Shown here: piece by piece, positions 42,141 to 50,387 of the stretch | Layout of the letters: the number at the start of each line of letters is the position of its first letter | Position numbering within the stretch: position 1 is the stretch's first letter | Assembly: GCA_937951615.1 (NCBI GenBank) | Contig: CALFBH010000014.1 | Span: 99,610-163,609, forward strand | Direction of reading: 5' to 3' | Length of the DNA: 64,000 nt | Origin: an uncultured Saprospiraceae bacterium | Lineage (GTDB): Bacteria; Bacteroidota; Bacteroidia; Chitinophagales; Saprospiraceae | Program-made: the position numbers and the translations under genes | Notes under the pieces: generated by a model | Told to the model about the DNA's origin: nothing | Database searches by the model: none | The model's input: the letters and a program-made list of their open reading frames with translations, nothing else

Positions 42141-43364
42141 ATGATGTCTAAACAATCAGAAAATATAAGTTCGCCGGGCAAAAAAGCCTTGCAACGTTTG
42201 TTTAAAAACAAGCCTGCTATCTTTGGGATGGTATTGATTGCTATTGCAGTGCTGATTGCCATTTTGGGTTATGCCATCACGCCCGACTCTACGCCCAATG
42301 CCAATGATCAGGTGAATGAAATCAACCTGAAACCACCGGGTTTTCAGGTGCAAATGTTGAAAGTACGTAAGAATAGAGCGTTGGAAAAAAAAGGCTTCTT
42401 CGCCAAAATGATGTCGGGCGCAGACAATCCATATCGACTGATTCCGATTAATAATTATAACATAAAAAAGGACTCCGTTTATGTAGAAGTGTATGCAGGC
42501 GAGGAGCTTGCTGGCAAAGCTGCGCAATATAGCCTCGCTGATGTGGTGCATCCACTTTCGGTTACCCAGCAGTCAGTTATTTCAGATGCTAGGCAGACAA
42601 CTTTTTACGGACTGGATGAAACAGAGCAAGTAGTGACAACAAGCGAACTAGCGCAGCAAGTAGAGCAAAAACATATTTATACCCGAACCTATCATTTTGG
42701 AACAGATGGGCTAGGACGTTGCCTATTAAGTCGACTGTTGATTGGGATTCGAGTGTCTTTGGCGGTAGGTTTACTGGCGGTCTTGATTTCGCTGACCATT
42801 GGAATTACGATGGGCGCGATTGCTGGATATTTTGGAGGCAGAGTAGATGATTTTATTATGCTCATCATCAATACCATGTGGTCTATTCCAACTTTATTGC
42901 TGGTCTTTGCGTTGGTATTGGCACTAGGGCGTGGTTTCTGGCAGATATTTGTAGCGATAGGTTTGACGATGTGGGTGGATGTTGCGCGGATTGTACGCGG
43001 GCAGGTGATGTCGCTCAGGAAAGTGCAGTTTGTAGAAGCTGCGGATAGCCTCGGCTTTGGACATCGGCGTATCATTGCAAGACATATTTTACCTAATATT
43101 CTTGGTCCTGTGATGGTCGTTGCTGCTGCCAATTTTGCCATAGCAATTTTGATTGAAGCAGGACTGAGTTATCTGGGTTTTGGCATGCAGCCACCCATGC
43201 CTTCTTGGGGAACAATGTTGTCAGAAAATTATAGTTTTTTATTAAAAAGTGATAATCCATTTCCTGCCATTGTTCCTGGTATTGCCATTATGCTCATGGT
43301 CTTAGCTTTTAATCTGGTGGGCAATGGTTTTCGAGATGCTTTGGATGTCAAGACAAGATTATAA
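42141..43364 (+). CDS. ABC transporter permease, DppC/OppC type, orphan
   Basis: 407 residues from ATG 42141 (a second ATG follows directly). The N-terminal helix (about 25-48, FGMVLIAIAVLIAILGYAI) is followed by an unusually long extracytoplasmic segment of about 130 residues, then HFGTDGLGRCLLSRLLIG and the BPD_transp_1 domain with five helices. The EAA loop EAADSLGFGHRRIIARHILP contacts an ATPase. The C-terminal GLSYLGFGMQPPMPSWGTML is typical of peptide/nickel DppC permeases. No DppB, ATPase or binding protein gene lies nearby, so partners must be encoded elsewhere. Confidence 0.88.
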   Translation: MMSKQSENISSPGKKALQRLFKNKPAIFGMVLIAIAVLIAILGYAITPDSTPNANDQVNEINLKPPGFQVQMLKVRKNRALEKKGFFAKMMSGADNPYRLIPINNYNIKKDSVYVEVYAGEELAGKAAQYSLADVVHPLSVTQQSVISDARQTTFYGLDETEQVVTTSELAQQVEQKHIYTRTYHFGTDGLGRCLLSRLLIGIRVSLAVGLLAVLISLTIGITMGAIAGYFGGRVDDFIMLIINTMWSIPTLLLVFALVLALGRGFWQIFVAIGLTMWVDVARIVRGQVMSLRKVQFVEAADSLGFGHRRIIARHILPNILGPVMVVAAANFAIAILIEAGLSYLGFGMQPPMPSWGTMLSENYSFLLKSDNPFPAIVPGIAIMLMVLAFNLVGNGFRDALDVKTRL

Positions 43365-43413
43365 AAAGCAAACTTAGCGTCTTCGCGCCTTTGCGAGATT
43401 AAATTTAAAAATT

Positions 43414-43806
43414 ATGAAAAATATAATTATTAAAGACGAATCAGCGACTGGAAAAATTCTCAACGAGATTATGATTGCTGTAGAAAATGAATTGACAACG
43501 GTCAAAGAAATCATAGAAGCCCGTGTATTTGCTGAAGTAGAAGCCTACAACAAAAAACTACCCGAATACTTCAACGGGCTGGTACAACCCACCAATGCAG
43601 AACGTACCTTAAATGGTTTCAAACTCAATAATCGAAGAGCAATAGATGGAGAAAAGCAAACTTACATTGCACTAGACGCCTTTGTGAAAAACGGCTACTT
43701 TGTCTTAGTAGATAATGTACAGGTAGAAACCCTCGAACAGGAAATTTTGGTCGGCGACGATACTTCCGTCAGTTTTGTCCAATTGACGCCGCTTGTGGGA
43801 GGCTAG
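43414..43806 (+). CDS. Small cytoplasmic protein of unknown function
   Basis: 130 residues, no signal peptide. A helical first third (KILNEIMIAVENELTTVKEI) is followed by LVQPTNAERTLNGFKLNNRR and a beta-rich half (YFVLVDNVQVETLEQEILVG, SVSFVQLTPLVGG). Not recognised. It is preceded by the repeat word CTTAGCGTCTTCGCGCCTTT and is convergent with the SecB-like gene, with a perfect 32-bp palindrome between the two stops. No evidence ties it to the neighbouring defence-like operon. Confidence 0.7.
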   Translation: MKNIIIKDESATGKILNEIMIAVENELTTVKEIIEARVFAEVEAYNKKLPEYFNGLVQPTNAERTLNGFKLNNRRAIDGEKQTYIALDAFVKNGYFVLVDNVQVETLEQEILVGDDTSVSFVQLTPLVGG

Positions 43807-43825
43807 TGTTAATTGGTTATTGTTA

Positions 43826-43857
43826 TTGTAAAGACAATTCATGAATTGTCTTTACAA
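43826..43857. repeat. Perfect 32-bp palindrome with ATTCATGAAT core
   Basis: TTGTAAAGACAATTCA and its exact reverse complement TGAATTGTCTTTACAA meet here, between two convergent genes. A related palindrome with the same core stands at 63957-63986. There is no T tract on either side, so a terminator role is possible only in a factor-assisted form. Confidence 0.85.
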
Positions 43858-43875
43858 CAATAAAAATAACATCCG

Positions 43876-44322
43876 TTACACATCCATCAATTCCTCCAAT
43901 GGAACAACGGGCAGAATATGCTCTGATAAAATCGTCCCGGCTACTTTGACCGCCCACATTCCACGCAGGGTAGCGTAAGAAGTATTAATCAATACAAACA
44001 TCAAATCCGGCTCAAGTTCTACTTCATCTGTAGTGGTTTTGACATATTTCGCTAAGTCCTCCACATGATAAGTGAACTCTACTTTGATGCTACCTTCTAC
44101 TTCTACAGCTTCTTCCGCTTCATTCAAGGCACTGACCTCTAAGTTCATCGCAATATACATCAGTTCATCATCTGGATTGGAATAGGTGTCGCAGCGATAA
44201 TTTTGAGCAAAACTATCTATCATATCTTCCACTTCATCTGCATCTGGCGTGCATTTTAATGCAAAGGATTTTAGCTCAATGTCTATCAATTCTACGGCTT
44301 CTTCTATGTGCTTGTCTGGCAT
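43876..44322 (-). CDS. SecB-like chaperone-fold protein, third gene of the AAA/TOPRIM operon
   Basis: 148 residues, acidic and soluble. The N-terminal half has MYIAMNLEVSALNEAEEAVE and GSIKVEFTYHVEDLAKYV, which suggest antiparallel strands. The C-terminal third, LINTSYATLRGMWAVKVAGT followed by LPVVPLEELM, matches the SecB-fold ending (a Y..(T/S)RG... helix, then LP.(L/I).P...L). SecB-like proteins guide export, and in some loci act as chaperones for toxin-antitoxin pairs. It starts 6 bp after the TOPRIM gene stop, so it is translated as part of the operon. The SecB assignment is by motif only and moderately sure; the alternative is an unrelated small acidic protein. Confidence 0.55.
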   Translation of the reverse strand: MPDKHIEEAVELIDIELKSFALKCTPDADEVEDMIDSFAQNYRCDTYSNPDDELMYIAMNLEVSALNEAEEAVEVEGSIKVEFTYHVEDLAKYVKTTTDEVELEPDLMFVLINTSYATLRGMWAVKVAGTILSEHILPVVPLEELMDV

Positions 44323-44328
44323 GTTTTA

Positions 44329-45270
44329 TTATTTTAGAACTAGTTCAAAAAGTTGATAAGGCGGGTTGTTTTGGCTTTCCCAGCTTTTCAAATCTTTATA
44401 TAAAATGGTTTGTTGGAAATCTTCAAATCTGTAGGCAATTCGAAGATTAGTTTCTATCTCATCTCTTGACACGCTCTTATTGCCAATCGCATTTTCGAGC
44501 GCGAGACTGAGTATGTTGATTAAATGGTGTCCGTTACAAAATTCCAGTAAGTCATATTCCTGAGCAATTAACTCGTCTAATGCTTCTCTTAACTCTGGTT
44601 TGTCTCTGAACAAGTTGTGTCTGACTGAAAAACCTTCTACTGTACTAATTAGATCATCAATACTTACTGACAGATCTTTGCTGTTTATAAATCTGCTATA
44701 ATCAAGGTATTTGTAACTTCCTTTTTTCTTTATAAATTTCTTGAATTCCAAACTCAAATGTTCTCGTTCATTCAATAAAATCAAACAAGAAAGCGGCTGA
44801 CAGCTTTGCAGCAAATGGTCTTTAATAGAATATCCACTCTTTTTTTCATAAGCAGCCAGTTTGGATAAACCACTATTTTTCGGTGCAGATGTATCAGCGT
44901 ATTCATTAATGAGACTTTCCCATGCAGGCGAGGCAATCATCATCATTTCTGCATCGTGATGGTCGGTCATAAATAGGTTGTCAATTTCTGGAATTTCATT
45001 TTCAATACGCCTGAAATCGGCATCAATAATGCAGATGACACCCTTGATACTGTGTTGATTGACTTGTTTTATGGCAGGAATGGCTTTTGACCAGCCATTG
45101 GCATGGAAAAATATACAGCAATCTTTCTGGAACATATTGCCGAATAAATTTTCATCTGTTTTTGCTTCTACGATGATGCCTATGTGTTGTTTTTTTCTGT
45201 GTTTGACGTCCCACATTTTGATTTCACCGAAAACAAAAGCACTGTCTATTTCATTTCTCATATCGCTCAC
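44329..45270 (-). CDS. DUF4435 TOPRIM-like nuclease, AriB-like defence effector candidate
   Basis: 313 residues using GTG 45270, which overlaps the upstream stop as GTGA; an ATG nine bases later is the alternative. The TOPRIM acidic residues are visible: Glu35 (GIIVEAKTDENLF) and Asp83/Asp85 (ICIIDADFRRIE), followed by MTDHHDAEMMMI as in DUF4435 proteins. In the known PARIS phage-defence system, DUF4435 protein AriB is a nuclease that the ATPase AriA holds in check; the partner gene here fits AriA. Likely role: an effector that cleaves RNA or DNA upon trigger sensing. Identity with characterised PARIS is inferred, not tested. Confidence 0.75.
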   Translation of the reverse strand: MSDMRNEIDSAFVFGEIKMWDVKHRKKQHIGIIVEAKTDENLFGNMFQKDCCIFFHANGWSKAIPAIKQVNQHSIKGVICIIDADFRRIENEIPEIDNLFMTDHHDAEMMMIASPAWESLINEYADTSAPKNSGLSKLAAYEKKSGYSIKDHLLQSCQPLSCLILLNEREHLSLEFKKFIKKKGSYKYLDYSRFINSKDLSVSIDDLISTVEGFSVRHNLFRDKPELREALDELIAQEYDLLEFCNGHHLINILSLALENAIGNKSVSRDEIETNLRIAYRFEDFQQTILYKDLKSWESQNNPPYQLFELVLK

Positions 45271-46607
45271 TGCTCAACTAATTCTTTACCAGTTAATGCT
45301 ACTGTCATACTCCAATTACCATTAACAATAGAAGGAGAATGAGTAGCCAATACTATATCAAAATTTCTCAACTTGATAATATCCTGCATGTCTTGTAAAA
45401 ATTCTTTCTGCCAAGCAATATGTAGGGAGATTTCGGGTTCGTCTATCATGATTAGGGCATTTTCAGGGATTAGAAATAACAACTCGTACATTAAAATTAA
45501 TTCATGTTGCTCGCCAGAGGATAGTTTATCTAATGTAAGTTCCTGCCCATTTTCATTTATAAATGTAAATCCTTTTTCTCGTGATATAGATATTTTTTTA
45601 TAAGAAAGACGTCTTTCATTGAGTATTTCTGTGAATAATTTAAGTTTAGTATAAAAGTCATCAAAAATTTTTAATTTAGATTTTATATCCTGAACATTTA
45701 CTGAAATAACCGCTTTTGAAATATCGTCCATTTCTTTATCAAGCACGAAGTCGTCATTTGATTGGCCGTTTAATAAACCAACACTTTTCAGTTCTGCCCT
45801 ACGTTCATTTACAATTTCAGCTTCTTTCACTAATTCATCATAGGTATAATCCGTTTTCACCTGATTGTCTAACAATCTTTTACCTAATGAAGATTCTAAT
45901 TTTTCAGACAACTTTATATAATCTTTATATTTCTGTTCAATTAGAAAAGAGATTAGATTTGAATAATAAATTACAGCTTCTCCCCATATACCTTTATTTA
46001 AATGGTAAGATTTAGAATTGTGAGGGTGATTAATAACCCTGTAATCAGCGGCTGTCAATAATCTTTGCGTACCAACAAATTTAATTTTTACACCATTTAA
46101 TAAATTTTCTAAATCATCGGGAAACCAAATCTCAGCAGGGGCAAGTATATACGGATGTGATTTAACAAAATCATCAAACTTGTAAGCATGATTTACCTCC
46201 TCATCAAGAATATAGCCATCTGGGTGCAATGTATATTCAGGATAATTCTTAACGACATAATCAGTAATATCCTTTCGAGATGCACTAATAGATGTTTCTG
46301 ATAACGGATTAAACCGTCCTACGTTACCATCTTGACTTTGGTATACAAATTTTATTTTTTCATTTTCTTTTATTAACTCTAAATAACAGTCCTGATTAAA
46401 AGAGATTTTTAATGCCGAAAAAGGTAAGGTAAATAAATATGTGTATTTCTGATTAAACAGAGCATCCACAATCCGAAACAACATCGTCTTCCCAATACCA
46501 TTCTCCCCATACACAATTGTGATATGCTCTTTCTGATTGAGTGGAATCGTATGGTCAAACATCCCAAAAAGCCCTTCTACCTTGATTTCCTGTATTCTGT
46601 ATTCCAT
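45267..46607 (-). CDS. AAA/ABC-type ATPase, AriA-like (PARIS-like operon)
   Basis: 446 residues from ATG 46607; a TTG three codons upstream is possible. Walker A is GENGIGKT (about 34-41). An ABC-like signature LSSGEQHE (about 362-369) and Walker B ALIMIDEPEISLH (about 384-396) are followed by the H-loop LATHSPSIV. The coiled middle (about 220-330) matches SMC/OLD-like AAA ATPases (AAA_15/AAA_21) used in defence systems. It is the first gene of a three-gene minus-strand operon with 4-bp overlap to the DUF4435 gene. Probable sensor and scaffold that releases the nuclease. The hinge sequence is unlike a plain transporter ATPase. Confidence 0.8.
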   Translation of the reverse strand: MEYRIQEIKVEGLFGMFDHTIPLNQKEHITIVYGENGIGKTMLFRIVDALFNQKYTYLFTLPFSALKISFNQDCYLELIKENEKIKFVYQSQDGNVGRFNPLSETSISASRKDITDYVVKNYPEYTLHPDGYILDEEVNHAYKFDDFVKSHPYILAPAEIWFPDDLENLLNGVKIKFVGTQRLLTAADYRVINHPHNSKSYHLNKGIWGEAVIYYSNLISFLIEQKYKDYIKLSEKLESSLGKRLLDNQVKTDYTYDELVKEAEIVNERRAELKSVGLLNGQSNDDFVLDKEMDDISKAVISVNVQDIKSKLKIFDDFYTKLKLFTEILNERRLSYKKISISREKGFTFINENGQELTLDKLSSGEQHELILMYELLFLIPENALIMIDEPEISLHIAWQKEFLQDMQDIIKLRNFDIVLATHSPSIVNGNWSMTVALTGKELVEQ

Positions 46608-46688
46608 ATTTATCAATGTATTGAACTATAAAATTAGATAAAAGAAAGGAGAAAGTCCAATAAGCAAAAAAACTAAGGCAGTTTAAAA

Positions 46689-46722
46689 CAAAAAAAGCCG
46701 AAGTCCTTACGGAACTCCGGCC
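46689..46722 (-). terminator. Rho-independent terminator of the aceB-aceA operon
   Basis: GCCGgAGTTCC..GGACTTCGGC (minus sense, 46697-46721) followed by TTTTTTTG. It lies 58 bp past the aceA stop. Confidence 0.8.
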
Positions 46723-46779
46723 ATTTCTCCATAGCATATATGGATGAGAAAGAATTTAAAATTGTGTTTTAATTTAGTG

Positions 46780-48360
46780 TTAAGCTTCCACTAATTCAAA
46801 TTGCTTACTCGTATTTTTAGCACCTCCTGCTTTTAATGCCTTATCACCAGCAAAGAAAGTTTTATGACTATCTCCTAAATCAGATCCTGACATTCTTTGG
46901 TGTTTCACGCAAGATACTCCTTTACGGATTTCCTGGCGTTGTACGCCCAATACATAAGCCAACATGCCTTCATCACCGAAGTAACCTTCTACCAAATTAT
47001 TCATCTGTAATGCAGTCGTGTGGTAGGTAGGTAAGGTGATCAAGTGGTGGAATATACCCGCTAGTTTTGCGCCCTCTTTTTGGAAATTTAAAATCATTTT
47101 ATCCGCTAGAGCTGATAATGGAGAGTCATCATATTTTGCACTCATCAAAGCATCTCTGTCATACTCAGATACATCTTTTCCAGCTTCTATTAGCGCATCA
47201 TAAGCTTGTTGGCGGAAGTTCAAGGTCCAGTTAAAAGACGGAGAGTTATTATACACCAATTTGGCATTAGGAATGACTGCTCTCACCCGGTTGACCATCT
47301 GTGCAATTTGTCTTATGTCTGGAGTTGGCGTCTCGATCCAAAGCAAATCCGCACAATTTTGTAAACTCGTGATACAATCCAATACTACACGATCGATGTT
47401 TGTATCATCTTTGAATTTGTACAATCCATTTGGCAAACGAACAGGACGCACCAATCTTCCATCTCTTTTTATAAGAACATCATTATCATCTGCGTCCGCG
47501 ATTGAAATTTCTTCTGCCTCTACAAAATCTAAGTATTGAGAAGCTAAATCTCCTTTTACTTTAGAAACTGGAAGTTTTTGTGTCAGACCAGCACCTTCGG
47601 AATCTGTACGAGCTACAATTACGCCATCATCTATTCCTAATTCTAAAAAGGCACAACGCACAGCGTTCAATTTTGCAATAAAATCTTCATGCGGTACAGT
47701 TACTTTACCATCTTGGTGTCCACACTGTTTAGCATCCGAAACCTGGTTTTCGATTTGGATGGCACAAGCACCGGCCTCAATCATTTTTTTAGCTAAAAGG
47801 TAGGTAGCTTCCTCATTACCAAATCCTGCATCAATATCTGCAATAATTGGCACTACGTGTGTTTCGAAGTTATCTATCTCTGCCTGAACATCTTCACCAG
47901 TTTCCAATCTGCGGAACAAGTCATTCAATTCAATAGCATCCGCCTGACGAAGGAAAGTATAAATTTCTTCTATCAATTTTGGCACGGCTGTTTTTTCGTG
48001 CATCGACTGGTCAGGTAATGGACCAAATTCGGAGCGCAGCGCAGCGACCATCCATCCTGAAAGATAGATATATCGCTTATTAGTCGTGCCGTGATGTTTT
48101 TTCACCGCAATCATTTTTTGTTGAGCAACGAATCCGTGCCAACAGCCTAATGATTGTGTATATTTTGCAGGATCTGCATCGTACTCCGCCATATCTTTAC
48201 GCATAATAGCAGCGTTGTATTTAGCAATGTCTAATCCCGTTTTAAAACGATTTTGTACAATCATTCGAGCAGTATTTTCAGCACTAATCGCATTCCATTT
48301 GCTACCGAATTTTCCTTTTAGAGTACGAACTTTTTCAATTGCAGAACTATAAGTCATCAT
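46780..48360 (-). CDS. aceA: Isocitrate lyase (long form)
   Basis: 526 residues from ATG 48360 (MMTYSSAIEKVRTLKGKFGS); a longer frame upstream lacks family similarity. Catalytic motif KQCGHQDGKV with Cys213 stands in place of the KKCGH of the short enzymes, as in the ~530-residue class. Other active-site segments are SLGCWHGFVAQQ, VPIIADIDAGFGN, VIVARTDSEGAG and VYNNSPSFNW. It cleaves isocitrate to succinate and glyoxylate in the cytoplasm, the first step of the glyoxylate shunt. Second gene of an operon, 107 bp behind aceB. The pair lets the cell grow on acetate or fatty acids. Confidence 0.95.
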   Translation of the reverse strand: MMTYSSAIEKVRTLKGKFGSKWNAISAENTARMIVQNRFKTGLDIAKYNAAIMRKDMAEYDADPAKYTQSLGCWHGFVAQQKMIAVKKHHGTTNKRYIYLSGWMVAALRSEFGPLPDQSMHEKTAVPKLIEEIYTFLRQADAIELNDLFRRLETGEDVQAEIDNFETHVVPIIADIDAGFGNEEATYLLAKKMIEAGACAIQIENQVSDAKQCGHQDGKVTVPHEDFIAKLNAVRCAFLELGIDDGVIVARTDSEGAGLTQKLPVSKVKGDLASQYLDFVEAEEISIADADDNDVLIKRDGRLVRPVRLPNGLYKFKDDTNIDRVVLDCITSLQNCADLLWIETPTPDIRQIAQMVNRVRAVIPNAKLVYNNSPSFNWTLNFRQQAYDALIEAGKDVSEYDRDALMSAKYDDSPLSALADKMILNFQKEGAKLAGIFHHLITLPTYHTTALQMNNLVEGYFGDEGMLAYVLGVQRQEIRKGVSCVKHQRMSGSDLGDSHKTFFAGDKALKAGGAKNTSKQFELVEA

Positions 48361-48467
48361 AAATATTTTTATTTTATAATTTATTTTAAAATATTTTAAT
48401 GATGATTGAATGAAAAAACTATTAAAACATTCATTCATCCTATCATCCTATCATTCATTCATTGTTT

Positions 48468-50087
48468 CTATAAATAATCATAAGCCCCAAGCGTCAAAAA
48501 CTCAGGAAACTCATCCGCTTTAATCAATTTTTCAAAAATATCAACAGCTTCTTCAAAACGTCCATTCGCATAATTGCCTTCACCTACATAAGCTTTTATT
48601 TTTTCCAGTTCTTCCGGTAAAAGTCCATCAAACAAATCCAGCGTTACTGTTCTCCCATCATCCATCTTGGCTTTATTTCGTATCCATTGCCAGAGTTGAG
48701 CACGAGAAATTTCAGCCGTAGCAGCATCCTCCATTTTATGATAAATCGCGGCTGCACCAACACCCCTCAGCCAACTCTCGATATACAAAATGCCGACATT
48801 GATATTCTCCCGCACACCAGCCTCCGTAATATCACCCTGCGGCACAGCTAGCAAATCGGCTGCCATGACTTTGACATCGGCTCGCTTATTGGCGATACTA
48901 TTCGCTTCGGGCATGTAATCATTGAAGGTATCCATCGCTATCTTAACCAGCCCAGGATGAGCTACCCAGGTGCCATCATGTCCATTTTCAGCTTCCCGTT
49001 TTTTATCTACACCCACTTTTTCAAAAGCAAGTCGATTGGCTTCATCATCATTTTTTACAGGGATTTGTGCAGCCATGCCGCCCATAGCGTGAATGCCTCT
49101 ACGGTGGCAGGTTTGAATGACCAATTGAGAATAAGACTTCATGCAATGAACGCCCATTCCGACGAGTGCGCGATCAGGCATCAGAAAATCAGGATTTTTG
49201 CTGAATTTTTTAATCATCGAAAAGATATAATCCCAGCGACCGCAGTTGAGTCCCGCAGAGTGATTTCTGAGTTCCCAAAGGATTTCATGCATTTCAAAAG
49301 AGGCTGTAATAGTTTCTAGCAAAACAGTTGCCCGAATTGTTCCTTGCGGTACTCCCAACTCATTTTGTGCAAACACAAATACATCATTCCACAGCCTTGC
49401 TTCGAGATGAGATTCCAGTTTTGCCAGATAAAAATAAGTGCCACTACCTTGTCGCAGCCGTGTTTTTACATTATGAAAAAAGTACAAACCAAAATCAAAT
49501 AAACTGCCGCTAACTGGTTCGCCATCTACAGTCATTCCTTTTTCTGTCAGATGCCAGCCACGAGGGCGCACCATCAGTGTCGCTACATCTTTATTGAGTT
49601 GGTAAATTTTATTTTTTGTAGGATGCGCAAAAGAAATTGTACCCAGATTAGCGTCTCGTAAATTAATTTGTCCTTCTACATTATTTGCCCAGGTGGGGGA
49701 GTTGGAATCTTCAAGATCTGCCATAAAAACCTTTGCACCAGAGTTGAGTGCATTGATAATCATTTTTCTATCAACAGGTCCTGTAATCTCTACCCGACGA
49801 TCTTGCAGGTCAGCAGGAATAGCAGCTACTGTCCAGTCGTCTTTGCGGATATTAGCCGTTTCCGGCAAAAAATCGGGCAGCATACCTTTATCAAATTCAG
49901 CCTGACGTATTTTCCGGTCAATCAATAGCTTTTTTCTGGGTTTATCAAACTTCCGATGCAGATCAGCAATAAATGTTAATGCAGCTTTACTGAGTATTTC
50001 AGCATATTCAGGCTTGAAACGACCTTCGATGTTTACTGCCTTTGGTAAAGTATAAGTAGCTGTTTCTATTGTGTTTGTGTCTTCCAT
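48468..50087 (-). CDS. aceB: Malate synthase A
   Basis: 539 residues, full length. The signature RNHSAGLNCGRWDYIF is present, with catalytic ATVLLETITASFEMHEIL and the C-terminal DGRTVTLDLFDGLLPEELE. It condenses glyoxylate with acetyl-CoA to malate. First gene of the aceB-aceA operon. Its promoter is unusually legible: TTTG-N20-TAGATTTG on the minus strand, framed by two identical 18-bp operator-like sequences. Start ATG 50087 (MEDTNTIETATYTLPKAVNI). Cytoplasmic. Confidence 0.96.
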   Translation of the reverse strand: MEDTNTIETATYTLPKAVNIEGRFKPEYAEILSKAALTFIADLHRKFDKPRKKLLIDRKIRQAEFDKGMLPDFLPETANIRKDDWTVAAIPADLQDRRVEITGPVDRKMIINALNSGAKVFMADLEDSNSPTWANNVEGQINLRDANLGTISFAHPTKNKIYQLNKDVATLMVRPRGWHLTEKGMTVDGEPVSGSLFDFGLYFFHNVKTRLRQGSGTYFYLAKLESHLEARLWNDVFVFAQNELGVPQGTIRATVLLETITASFEMHEILWELRNHSAGLNCGRWDYIFSMIKKFSKNPDFLMPDRALVGMGVHCMKSYSQLVIQTCHRRGIHAMGGMAAQIPVKNDDEANRLAFEKVGVDKKREAENGHDGTWVAHPGLVKIAMDTFNDYMPEANSIANKRADVKVMAADLLAVPQGDITEAGVRENINVGILYIESWLRGVGAAAIYHKMEDAATAEISRAQLWQWIRNKAKMDDGRTVTLDLFDGLLPEELEKIKAYVGEGNYANGRFEEAVDIFEKLIKADEFPEFLTLGAYDYL

Positions 50088-50117
50088 ATCAATTGTTTCA
50101 GCATGTTAAAAAATATA

Positions 50118-50135
50118 TTTAGCGAAAATTCGCAA
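50118..50135 (-). promoter_or_regulatory. Operator copy 1 of aceBA (TTTAGCGAAAATTCGCAA)
   Basis: Imperfect palindrome GCGAA-AA-TTCGC within an 18-bp sequence repeated exactly at 50162-50179. It lies just downstream of the predicted transcription start (about 50143), a repressor position. Confidence 0.65.
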
Positions 50136-50148
50136 TAATTTTCTAACG

Positions 50149-50180
50149 CAAATCTATATATTTTAGCGAAAATTCGCAAA
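50149..50180 (-). promoter_or_regulatory. aceB promoter (TTTG-N20-TAGATTTG)
   Basis: On the minus strand TTTG (50180-50177), 20 bp, then TAGATTTG (50156-50149) match both halves of the Bacteroidota housekeeping consensus. The -7 box sits between the two operators, and operator copy 2 covers the spacer and part of the -33 box. Confidence 0.75.
50162..50179 (-). promoter_or_regulatory. Operator copy 2 of aceBA
   Basis: Exact 18-bp copy of operator 1, 44 bp away (about four helical turns), overlapping the promoter spacer. A half-site-like AACGCAAA lies between. The motif recalls sites of RamB/ScfR-type XRE regulators of short-chain fatty acid metabolism; the regulator gene is not in the window. 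Confidence 0.65.
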
Positions 50181-50387
50181 TAATGTTTCAAAAAAAATGG
50201 AAAATATTTTTTTAAACTAAAAAAACTCAATTTGATGTGTCAATTTCAGTGCCTGTAGAACTCCTTGGTAGTTAAAGCAGCGAGTAGTTATTTCGTACAC
50301 ATTCCTAAGCTACTCATCTTTATCTATTGCACCATTTTGGGTAGCCTGTTTTTTTCTTGTTCCCTTATTCCTTATTTTGCAGACGCA

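Noticed and set aside
43414..43806. Fourth component of the AAA/TOPRIM operon
   Set aside because: It is on the opposite strand, convergent, and separated by a palindrome; nothing in the sequence links it to the operon.
43826..43857. Bidirectional rho-independent terminator
   Set aside because: The stem is perfect but neither side has a U tract, and a sibling palindrome occurs elsewhere; listed as a repeat instead.
50088..50387. Replication-origin-like AT-rich region with repeated boxes
   Set aside because: Only two 18-bp boxes exist, they frame a clear promoter, and no DnaA boxes or dnaA/dnaN genes are present.
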